Source: Dyadobacter fermentans DSM 18053
GTDB taxonomy: Bacteria > Bacteroidota > Bacteroidia > Cytophagales > Spirosomataceae
Assembly: GCF_000023125.1 (NCBI RefSeq)
Contig: NC_013037.1
Location: 6,674,501-6,738,500 of the forward strand
Length of the DNA: 64,000 nt
Direction of reading: 5' to 3'
The position numbers and the translations under genes are program-made. Each line of letters opens with the position of its first letter. Positions within the stretch are counted from its first letter, which is position 1. Below, in pieces: positions 43,073 through 51,010 of the stretch. The notes below the pieces were generated by a model that was not told the origin of the DNA, did not search any database, and saw nothing but the letters and a program-made list of their open reading frames with translations.

Positions 43073-44074
43073 ATGAACGGGACGAGCGCCACAGATTCGC
43101 GGCTGAAAATCTTCACATGGCATGTTCATGGAAGCTATTTGTACTACCTCTCACAAGGTAATTACGACATCTATATTCCCGTGGCTGACACCCGGACGGA
43201 AGGCTACTTCGGGCGGGGAGAGACGTTCCCGTTCGGCCCGAACGTGATCGAAGTCCCGGTTGCGGAAGTGCGGCATATGGAGTTCGACTGTATCCTGTTC
43301 CAGTCTGAGCGCAACTTCCTGATCGACCAGCACGACATCCTTTCTGAATCGCAAAAGCGTTTGCCGCGGGTTTACGTGGAGCACAATACGCCCGAAGGGC
43401 ATCCGACCAACACCCGCCATATCATGACCGACCCGGAGGTGACGCTGGTGCACGTGACGCATTTCAACAAACTGATGTGGGATAGCGGCGGCATTCGCAA
43501 CGTGCGGGTGATCGAACACGGCGTATGCATTCCCGAGGTAACCTGGAAGGGTGATATTCCAAAGGGCATTGTGGTGATTAACCACATCCAGCAGCGCGGG
43601 CGCATTACGGGCTGGGACGTTTTTGAGGAAGTGCGGAAGCACGTTCCCATTGACCTCATCGGCATGGGTACCGCCGAATCCGGCGGGCTGGGAGAAGTGC
43701 TCAACCCGCAGCTGCCGGAATTTATCAGCCATTACCGCTTCTTTTTCAACCCGATCCGCTACACGAGTTTCGGACTGGCCGTGTGCGAAGCCATGATGAC
43801 CGGCATGCCGATCGTGGCGATGGCGACCACCGAGTATGTGACGGTGATCAAAAACGGAGAGGCGGGATTCATCGATACCAATCTCGACAAACTCATTGAG
43901 GGCATGCGGCAACTGATCGACGCGCCGCAGCTGGCACGGACCATGGGCGAGCAAGCCCGGAACATCGCGCTCGACCGCTTCGACATCGCCCGGTTCACTT
44001 CCGATTGGGAGAAAATATTTACAGAAACCATTCAACTTCATCAGCATGAAACGGAAAATAGCATTTATCAGTGA
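43073..44074 (+). CDS. Glycosyltransferase family 4
   Basis: 333 residues from the ATG at 43073 (MNGTSATDSRLKIFTWHVHG). It has a GT-B fold: HGSYLYYLSQGNYDIYIPV at the N-terminus and the retaining GT4 signature in YTSFGLAVCEAMMTGMPIVAMATTEY, followed by GEAGFIDTN. Cytosolic, nucleotide-sugar dependent; the sugar is unknown. It shares a 29-nt overlap with the next GT4 gene. Confidence 0.9.
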   Translation: MNGTSATDSRLKIFTWHVHGSYLYYLSQGNYDIYIPVADTRTEGYFGRGETFPFGPNVIEVPVAEVRHMEFDCILFQSERNFLIDQHDILSESQKRLPRVYVEHNTPEGHPTNTRHIMTDPEVTLVHVTHFNKLMWDSGGIRNVRVIEHGVCIPEVTWKGDIPKGIVVINHIQQRGRITGWDVFEEVRKHVPIDLIGMGTAESGGLGEVLNPQLPEFISHYRFFFNPIRYTSFGLAVCEAMMTGMPIVAMATTEYVTVIKNGEAGFIDTNLDKLIEGMRQLIDAPQLARTMGEQARNIALDRFDIARFTSDWEKIFTETIQLHQHETENSIYQ

Positions 44075-45368
44075 GCATGCATCGCCGCTAGCGGTGCTAG
44101 GCGGGGTGGATAGCGGTGGACAGAACGTGTACGTGGCCGAGATTTGCAAGTCGCTCGCCAGGCTGGGGTATCATATTGATATTTACACCAGAAAGGATGA
44201 TGAAGGCCTTCCGGAGATCGTGGAATGGCTGCCGGGTATCCGGGTGGTGCACGTAGAGGCAGGTCCGGCGTGCGAGGTGCCGAAGGAGCAATTGCTGGGT
44301 TTTATGGATGAGTTTACCAACAGCATGGTGCGGATTATCCGCCGGCTGCATCTGGATTATGAACTGGTTCATGCCAATTTCTTCATGTCGGGCCTGGTGG
44401 CGTCGCGGATTAAGCTGATACTCGGGATTCCGTACGTGATTACATTTCATGCATTGGGTAAAATCCGGATGATCCATCAAAAGGAAAATGATGCATTCCC
44501 CGCTTCGCGCCTCGACATTGAGCAGATGATCGTAGAGGATGCCGACTACATTATAGCGGAATGCCCGCAGGATAAGCAGGATCTCATCGAACACTACCAT
44601 GCCGATCCGTCGCGCATTACCATTATTCCCTGCGGGTTCAGTTCCGAAGAATTCGGCCCGGCCTCGAAGGCTGGCGCACGCCGCAGGCTGGGATTGCGTA
44701 AAAACGATGTCGTATTGCTGCAACTCGGCCGCATTGTGCCTCGGAAGGGCGTCGATAATGTGATCCGCGCCATGCATTATCTGCGCACGATACCGCATAT
44801 TAAGCTGCTCGTGGTGGGAGGCTCGGACGACAAGCCCGATTTCGACCGCGATCCGGAATTCAAGCGGCTCCAAGCGTTGGCCCGCGACGAGGGTGTGGAG
44901 GACAAAGTGATTTTCACAGGTCGCAGAAACCGCAAGCAATTGAAATACTATTACCAGGCTGCCGATTTCTTCATTTCAACGCCCTGGTACGAGCCGTTCG
45001 GCATTACCCCACTGGAAGCGATGGCCTGCGGAACGCCGGTGATCGGCTCGGAGGTAGGGGGGATCAAATACACGGTGCGGCATGGCGAGACGGGCTTCCT
45101 GGTACCGCCGCACGATCCGGCCGCGCTGGCGGAGGCGGTAAAAGCAGGCATTTCGTGCCCTGAAAAATACGAAGCGCTTTGCCGGAATGCCCTGCAACGC
45201 GTGAATGAGAACTTCACCTGGTCGTTTGTTGCCACGCAGGCCCACCGGCTTTACATGCGGATAGCAGCCGAACGCAAAGCGAAAACCACTTATTTGCTGG
45301 ACCTGCGGCGTGCGGAAAGCAAGCCGTTGAATGGTTACCAGCCTAATGCGATCACCTATGCGTCCTGA
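44046..45368 (+). CDS. Glycosyltransferase family 4 (MshA/sucrose-synthase-like)
   Basis: 440 residues. N-terminal EHASPLAVLGGVDSGGQNVYVAEI is typical of the MshA and sucrose-phosphate-synthase branch of GT4; the donor half has LQLGRIVPRKGVDNVIRAM and the E-x7-E motif in EPFGITPLEAMACGTPV, then GGIKYTVRHGETGFLVPP. It probably transfers from a UDP- or GDP-sugar to an early acceptor. It overlaps its upstream neighbour by 29 nt and the HAD gene downstream by 11 nt, so expression is tightly coupled. Confidence 0.93.
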   Translation: MKRKIAFISEHASPLAVLGGVDSGGQNVYVAEICKSLARLGYHIDIYTRKDDEGLPEIVEWLPGIRVVHVEAGPACEVPKEQLLGFMDEFTNSMVRIIRRLHLDYELVHANFFMSGLVASRIKLILGIPYVITFHALGKIRMIHQKENDAFPASRLDIEQMIVEDADYIIAECPQDKQDLIEHYHADPSRITIIPCGFSSEEFGPASKAGARRRLGLRKNDVVLLQLGRIVPRKGVDNVIRAMHYLRTIPHIKLLVVGGSDDKPDFDRDPEFKRLQALARDEGVEDKVIFTGRRNRKQLKYYYQAADFFISTPWYEPFGITPLEAMACGTPVIGSEVGGIKYTVRHGETGFLVPPHDPAALAEAVKAGISCPEKYEALCRNALQRVNENFTWSFVATQAHRLYMRIAAERKAKTTYLLDLRRAESKPLNGYQPNAITYAS

Positions 45369-45936
45369 TCAGGAATTGTTAAAAGCAGCCTTTCTGGATA
45401 AAGACGGCACACTCATCCGCGACGAACCCTACAATGCCGATCCGGCCAAGGTAGTGTTTGAGGAGGATGTGTTCGAAGGGCTGCGTACGTTACAGGGCGA
45501 CGGTTACCGGCTGGTGATCATTTCCAACCAGCCGGGCCTGGCCATGGGGCTGTTTTCCCAAATGGAACTGGATGCATTGATCCATTATTTCGACGACCAG
45601 TTCGCGCAAAACGGGCTCGTGTTGTCGGGTTTCTATTACTGTCCGCATATGCCGGCTACCACGGAACCCGGCTGCACCTGCCGCAAACCCGAGCCCGGAC
45701 TGCTGCTCACGGCCGCGCAAGAGCTGAATATCGATTTATCGCGTTCCTGGATGATCGGGGATATCCTCAACGACGTGGAAGCCGGAAACCGCGCAGGCTG
45801 CCGGACGGTGCTTATCGACAATGGAAACGAGACTGAATGGGTGAAAGGCCCGTACCGCGAACCGGATTACACCACCCGCTATTTCCTGGATGCCACCGAC
45901 TACATCACTACCCAGACCGTCAGAAGGGATGCCTGA
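45358..45936 (+). CDS. gmhB: HAD-IIIA phosphatase, GmhB-like
   Basis: 192 residues. HAD motif I is FLDKDGTLI (Asp nucleophile, acid two residues on), motif II VIISNQPG, motif III in CRKPEPGLL and motif IV MIGDILNDVEAG. A zinc site of the GmhB type is visible (YYCPHMP ... GCTCRKP). GmhB removes the 7-phosphate from glycero-manno-heptose 1,7-bisphosphate, on the route to activated heptose for LPS or other glycans. The start at 45358 overlaps the GT4 stop; the end overlaps the GT9 start by 8 nt. No gmhA or hldE is in this window, so the pathway must be completed elsewhere. Confidence 0.85.
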   Translation: MRPDQELLKAAFLDKDGTLIRDEPYNADPAKVVFEEDVFEGLRTLQGDGYRLVIISNQPGLAMGLFSQMELDALIHYFDDQFAQNGLVLSGFYYCPHMPATTEPGCTCRKPEPGLLLTAAQELNIDLSRSWMIGDILNDVEAGNRAGCRTVLIDNGNETEWVKGPYREPDYTTRYFLDATDYITTQTVRRDA

Positions 45937-46999
45937 AAATATTGGCGAAAACGTACTTTGCATCCGTGCGGATAACATGGGCGACGTGATCATGTCGTCG
46001 CCGGCGATTCGTGCATTAAAACATTCATTCGGATGCCGCATTACGCTGCTCACGTCACCAGCCGGTGCCATCATCGTGCCGCACCTGGACTGCGTGGACG
46101 AAGTGATTACGGCTTCGCTACCCTGGGTGAAAAGCGACGGGATGCACGACCGAGCCCTGCTGGCACTAGCGGAGGAACTGCGCGCCCATGCATTCGATTC
46201 GGCGGTGATATTCACGGTCTACAGCCAAAGCGCGCTTCCGGCCGCCATGCTGGCATTTATGGCCGGCATTCCGGTGCGCGTCGCGTATGCGCGGGAAAAT
46301 CCTTATGGCTTGATCACCCACTGGACGCCCGACCTGGAGCCTTACCAACGTATACTACATCAGGTCGAGCGCGATCTGGACCTGGTGCGGTCACTGGGGG
46401 CGGGCATTGGGGACGACAGGCTGATGCTGCAAACGACCGTCCACCAAGAGGCCGGCCTGGCCGTAAAGCTCGGAGAGGCGGGGGTAGGAGGCAGGCCGTT
46501 TATGATGTTACATCCGGGCGTTTCGGAGGCGAAGCGGGAGTATCCGGTGGAGAAATGGATAGAAGTGGGTAAACTTTTGCGGCACCAGTTTGCCATGCCT
46601 TTGCTGGTAACTGGCTCTGCTTCGGAGAGCCAGCTGGCCACCGAGATAGCAGAAGGAATCGGTTCCATGGCCATTGCGGCGGCGGGGATGTTTGGCGTGG
46701 GGGAGTTTATCGCGCTTGTCGATAGGGCCGTTGGCGTGGTGTCGGTGAATACGGGCACCATTCACATTGCTGCTGCCATGCAAACGCCCGCTGTGGTGTT
46801 GTATGCGCAAACCAACCCGCAGCACACGCCCTGGAAATCCCCGCATGAACTTCTGCCGTTTTCTGTTCCGGGGCATCTGCGGAGTAAGAACCCCATTATT
46901 CAGGATGTGGCTGAGCGGTTGTACCGGCACGAAATCCCTTACCCGTCGTCCGAGCAGGTGCTGGCGGCGATGAAGCGGCTCCTGTCTGTCAGGCATTAG
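45929..46999 (+). CDS. Glycosyltransferase family 9 (heptosyltransferase-like)
   Basis: 356 residues. RADNMGDVIMSSPAIRALKHSFGCRITLL is the N-terminal GT9 motif; the C-terminal half has MLHPGVSEAKREYPVEKWIEVGKLL, LLVTGSASESQLA and VVSVNTGTIHIAAAMQTPAVVLYAQTNP. With the GmhB-like enzyme directly upstream, heptose transfer is the best guess. Its 3' end overlaps the convergent MFS gene by 11 nt, so no terminator separates them. Confidence 0.92.
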   Translation: MPENIGENVLCIRADNMGDVIMSSPAIRALKHSFGCRITLLTSPAGAIIVPHLDCVDEVITASLPWVKSDGMHDRALLALAEELRAHAFDSAVIFTVYSQSALPAAMLAFMAGIPVRVAYARENPYGLITHWTPDLEPYQRILHQVERDLDLVRSLGAGIGDDRLMLQTTVHQEAGLAVKLGEAGVGGRPFMMLHPGVSEAKREYPVEKWIEVGKLLRHQFAMPLLVTGSASESQLATEIAEGIGSMAIAAAGMFGVGEFIALVDRAVGVVSVNTGTIHIAAAMQTPAVVLYAQTNPQHTPWKSPHELLPFSVPGHLRSKNPIIQDVAERLYRHEIPYPSSEQVLAAMKRLLSVRH

Positions 47000-48488
47000 G
47001 GTCGGGATTGGCCAGCTGATCGTCGCCCATCCGCCTTCTTTTGAGCATTCCATTCACCGACGATTGCCAGTTGAGTATCATTTCAATGACAAAGAAATCG
47101 CGCAGGTTGCTTCGCAGGCTGGTTCGCATAATGCGTTTGACGATGCTTTTATTTACTTCTCCGGCCTCCCGCACCCTTGGTAACAGCTGGATGGCAACGA
47201 CCGTCAGCACGGCGCCGATCAGGAACAGGAAGTTCCATTCATGAAGCAGCAGCAGCCGGAAGCTCTTTTGCAGCTGCGGACCGGTCCATTGGGCAATCAC
47301 GCGCAGCTGGCGTAAAGTGTAATAATCTGCCAGGTAACCGCCTATCAGTGGCGCGAGGGATGAAAATACGGATGTAATGATGTTTTTGACCGATAAATAA
47401 ATGATGGCTTCCTTGGCCGGCGCCAGTTTGAGGCCAATGTTGGTAAGCGCCAGGTTAATGCCCGCATTACTCGCCCCGCTTGCAATGTGAATGAGCGCCA
47501 GCAATACCAGGTTCGAGATCAGATTGGAATAAATCCCCACAAAACACCAGGCAATGACGCAGCAGAGGTAAAGCGGCGCGCAGATCGAAATGATGGTTTT
47601 GTTGCTGTAACGATCGGCGAAAACACCCCAGTAGCCAATGGTAACAATGCTGCTAAGCTGACTGAGGATCGTGAGCGGGATAATGTACATGAGCGTCAGC
47701 CCAAGGGTTTTGAGCATAAACACGGTAAAAAACGGTGTCGCGATATTGACCGCGAAAAGCCATGCCGAGTTGAATACCAGCAGCCTTCTGAAATTGAGGT
47801 CGCGGAGGGGCTTCTGGAACATCCTGATGATGTTTTCATTGCCGAGATAGGACGTAGGCTCGGGCACGGTCGAGAGCAGCCATGCTCCTCCGAGCCCCAC
47901 CACACCGGCCAGCATAAACATGACGGCGTACGTGGTAAGCTCGAATGCCGGGAAATTCTTACGGATGTAATCCACGGCCAGGGCCAGGATGATGCTCATG
48001 ATCACATTGAGGATTTGCGCATAGCGGCCCCGTTTGGAAAAGTACACGCCCAGCATATCGCCCGGCACGAGGTCTTTCATCCACGCATTCCAGCTCGGCC
48101 CGGCAATGGAACCGAACAGGTAGAAGAAGAAAAGAAAGAATAAAAGCAGATTCACGGGCGCCCCGGCCGGGAATATAAAAGGCAATGTCCCGATCAGAAT
48201 GAGCGGAATGCGGGCGAATACCGAACAAATGACCGACACGGCGCGACGGTTGTTGTACCGCCGGATGAGCCACACGGAGGTCAGCTGGAAAATGTTCGTG
48301 AATGTGGGCAGCGAGGCGAGCAAGCCGATCTGGAAATTGTTGGCGCCCAGCAGCAGGGCAAACGCGACCAGGAACGTGCCCCCGGTGAGCGTGGTCATGG
48401 CCTCAGTGGTCAGGCCTTCTTGGAGAATGGTATGCAGCCCTTTCTGCACTTCCTCCTGGGTCAGTCTTTCCCTGGGTTGTAAAATCAT
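46989..48488 (-). CDS. MFS transporter
   Basis: 499 residues from the ATG at 48488 (MILQPRERLTQEEV). About 12 hydrophobic helices, with the loop-2 basic motif RRYNNRRAVS and the loop-8 equivalent YWGVFADRYSNKTI. It has an extended N-terminus and a polar C-terminal tail (MLKRRRMGDDQLA). The group is typical of Bacteroidota and lacks a known substrate. It faces the heptosyltransferase-like gene and may export or import material linked to that locus, but the opposite strand makes co-expression unlikely. Confidence 0.9.
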   Translation of the reverse strand: MILQPRERLTQEEVQKGLHTILQEGLTTEAMTTLTGGTFLVAFALLLGANNFQIGLLASLPTFTNIFQLTSVWLIRRYNNRRAVSVICSVFARIPLILIGTLPFIFPAGAPVNLLLFFLFFFYLFGSIAGPSWNAWMKDLVPGDMLGVYFSKRGRYAQILNVIMSIILALAVDYIRKNFPAFELTTYAVMFMLAGVVGLGGAWLLSTVPEPTSYLGNENIIRMFQKPLRDLNFRRLLVFNSAWLFAVNIATPFFTVFMLKTLGLTLMYIIPLTILSQLSSIVTIGYWGVFADRYSNKTIISICAPLYLCCVIAWCFVGIYSNLISNLVLLALIHIASGASNAGINLALTNIGLKLAPAKEAIIYLSVKNIITSVFSSLAPLIGGYLADYYTLRQLRVIAQWTGPQLQKSFRLLLLHEWNFLFLIGAVLTVVAIQLLPRVREAGEVNKSIVKRIMRTSLRSNLRDFFVIEMILNWQSSVNGMLKRRRMGDDQLANPDPNA

Positions 48489-48727
48489 AGGTAATGTGTG
48501 GTTTTTTTCTCTGGATGTTGAGTCGTAATGGCGGTTGCCGCGATGGGCGTTTTTTTGAATAAAACCATACCAAGAGGCGGGCATCTTGCCTGATAAGCTT
48601 CCGGAAAAACGGAATAATGACTATTTGCTTCCGGCGGATATTTTGAATGCCGGCTTTACAAAGGCCAAACTGAAAGCGGGTCGAAAAGCGTTATCATTTT
48701 TTCAACCCATTTTGAACCTCCATCCGC

Positions 48728-50686
48728 ATGCCCTTTTCTTTCATAACATATGTTTTCCCGGGTTGCCGCAAAATCATCGCTATGGCGTTTTGGCTGATCA
48801 TCGTTGCCCTGGGAAATGCATTCGCCCAACAGCCGATCACGATATCCGATTCCCGCGACCAGCATATTTTCACAGGGAATGAAATTCAATACCTGGAAGA
48901 CACAGCCGCCACTTTTACGCTCGGAGATGTGCGCTCGCCCGCTTTGAGTGCACGTTTCGAAAACAGCAAAACCAATACACCGCAGAATTACAATCTGAAA
49001 TCGACCTACTGGTTCCGCATCAACATCCGCCATAATCCCGAAAGCGGTAAGAACTGGATACTGGAATTTTTTGACCAGACGATCGACGATATCACCGCTT
49101 ACCTGCCCGACGGAAAAGGAGGTTACACCGTTCGCCGGATGGGCGATCAGTTGCCGTTCAGCGAGCGGGAGTATGCGCATAAGAATTTCGAACTGAATAT
49201 TGAAAACGATGCGGCCTTTGATGGTACCTACTATTTCCGGGTGAAATCCCACCAGACGGCCGACGCGATCATCGTGCTGCGCTCGGTGAACCGGTTCATT
49301 GCCTACGCGCTCGACGAGTACTTTATTTTCGGGATATTCTACGGCATGGTGCTGGTTTTCAGTTTCTACAACCTGATGATGTACCTCGCCGTGCGGCAGG
49401 TGCAGTACCTGTATTACGTGCTGTACAACCTCTGTGTGGGGTTGTTCGAAATGTGTATCGATGGGGTGGCCTACCAGTACCTGTGGCCCAATGCGCCCGA
49501 ATGGAACCAGTATGCCTACGGGATCGCGTTGTACGGGATCAGCATTTTTGCGCTACAATTCACCAGAACGCTGCTTTACACGCACAAAAAAGCCCCGCGA
49601 CTCGATCGCTTCATCATCCTGATCATGGTTCTCAGGACGATCTTCTTCGGCATTTGCTTTGTGGTGGACACCAATTGGTTCAGCTATAAGTTTGTGGAGC
49701 TGGTGCCGCTTGCCGTGGCATTTTATACGGGGATTTATATTTACAGGCAGGGTTATTATCCTGCGCGTTTCTTTGTTCTGGGGTACACTTTTCTTTCTAT
49801 TGGCTTCATTCACAAGCTTTTGCTCATGCTGCATGTGGAGGGGCTGAATTTCGGGGTCGTTACGTATTACAGCCTGAGCATTTGTTTCGTCATCGAAATG
49901 ATATTCCTGTCGTTTGCGATCGGGGATAAGGTGCGGATTTTGAAAAAGAAAAAGGATAAGGCGCAGAAACAGATTATCCACCAGATGCGCGTGAACGAGA
50001 AACTCAAAGATTCATTGAACATCCGGCTGGAAGCGGAAGTAGAGGAGCGGACGCGGGAGGTGCTTGAAAAATCGGCGATCATTGAGGCGCAAAACCAGGA
50101 GCTGACCGAGGTGAATGCCCTTTTGCAGCAGCAAAAAGAGGAAATTCTGCAAATGAACGTGTTGCTGGAAAAAGACAATGAAGTGCTGCACACGAATGTG
50201 GTGAAGGTGACGCAGGCACGGGTAATGTCGGCGGAGGTGGATTTCGAGGAGTTCAGCAAAATATACCCCGATAATGACAGCTGTTTCAGGTTCCTGGCGG
50301 GCATGAAGTGGGGCAATGACGCGGACGGCGATCGCTACGAATGCCGCAAATGCGGGCACGACCATTACTTTCACGGGCATTCGCCATACAGCCGCCGCTG
50401 TGCCAAATGCGATTACGACGAGTCGGTAATCGCGCATACCGTTTTTCAGAACACCCGCATTCCGATCAACAAGGCATTTTATATGGTCTTCCTGATCTTT
50501 ACCACCAAAGGTAAAATCTCTTCCCACAAGCTTTCGGAAATCCTTTCCATTCGCCAGGGCACTTGCTGGGCCTACGCGAGCCGGATCAAAAAAGTAATGC
50601 AGGACCGGCGCAGGGAGATTGCCGGTTCCAGGTCGGGGGAAGGGTGGAGTCTCCTCGTTTTGGACCATTCCCTGGAAACGGCCTGA
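48728..50686 (+). CDS. 7TM-DISM sensor fused to an IS1595-type transposase DNA-binding domain
   Basis: 652 residues. A signal peptide (MAFWLIIVALGNAFAQ) leads into a periplasmic 7TMR-DISMED2-type domain (about 40-185; ITISDSRDQHIF, STYWFRINIRHN), then seven membrane helices (about 190-400; FGIFYGMVLVFSFYNLMMYL ... SICFVIEMIFLSFAIGDKVRIL) and a coiled coil (about 400-500). From residue 505 comes a second module: FEEFSKIYPDNDSCFRFLAGMKW, a zinc ribbon with Cys539, Cys542, Cys558 and Cys561, and a helix-turn-helix (KISSHKLSEILSIRQGTCWAYASRIKKVM). That module matches the N-terminal part of IS1595/ISXO2 transposases; the DDE catalytic domain is absent. A membrane-tethered, one-component regulator is the likely role. 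Confidence 0.88.
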   Translation: MPFSFITYVFPGCRKIIAMAFWLIIVALGNAFAQQPITISDSRDQHIFTGNEIQYLEDTAATFTLGDVRSPALSARFENSKTNTPQNYNLKSTYWFRINIRHNPESGKNWILEFFDQTIDDITAYLPDGKGGYTVRRMGDQLPFSEREYAHKNFELNIENDAAFDGTYYFRVKSHQTADAIIVLRSVNRFIAYALDEYFIFGIFYGMVLVFSFYNLMMYLAVRQVQYLYYVLYNLCVGLFEMCIDGVAYQYLWPNAPEWNQYAYGIALYGISIFALQFTRTLLYTHKKAPRLDRFIILIMVLRTIFFGICFVVDTNWFSYKFVELVPLAVAFYTGIYIYRQGYYPARFFVLGYTFLSIGFIHKLLLMLHVEGLNFGVVTYYSLSICFVIEMIFLSFAIGDKVRILKKKKDKAQKQIIHQMRVNEKLKDSLNIRLEAEVEERTREVLEKSAIIEAQNQELTEVNALLQQQKEEILQMNVLLEKDNEVLHTNVVKVTQARVMSAEVDFEEFSKIYPDNDSCFRFLAGMKWGNDADGDRYECRKCGHDHYFHGHSPYSRRCAKCDYDESVIAHTVFQNTRIPINKAFYMVFLIFTTKGKISSHKLSEILSIRQGTCWAYASRIKKVMQDRRREIAGSRSGEGWSLLVLDHSLETA

Positions 50687-51010
50687 CCCGGGCACCGTAT
50701 TTGCAGAGGCGATTTTTAAATGTATTCTGCAACAAATTCCACAGTTTTTTATTTAAAAATTCACGGCGTGCAGGCGTATCAATCCTGCGCGCCGGTTCCA
50801 TGGCGGCACTGTTCGCAAGCACTGTGAATCAGGATTATCGGTGCTTCGCGGCTCCGGTGTTGAAGCGTATCAATATTGATGTAAGTGTCTATTTTACAGT
50901 CGATTATGATATTTTTTCGCTATTGATTTTCTCAAAGTATCCTTACCTTTGACCCCATGGAAATATCCAAGAAATTATCAGATTAATTACCAATAATTCA
51001 TTAACATCCT
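50687..51010. other. 324-nt region upstream of the SusC gene
   Basis: Contains the promoter at 50923-50951 near its right end. The rest is unassigned; no hairpin or small gene is supported. Confidence 0.5.
50923..50951 (+). promoter_or_regulatory. Promoter of the SusC-SusD-GH30 operon
   Basis: TTG at 50923-50925, 18-nt spacer, TACCTTTG at 50944-50951: a close match to the Bacteroidota consensus. Transcription would start about 50 nt before the SusC ATG at 51011. Confidence 0.65.

Noticed and set aside
43151..44149. 332-codon minus-strand frame opposite the first GT4 gene
   Set aside because: Same reason: shadow of a gene with clear GT4 motifs.
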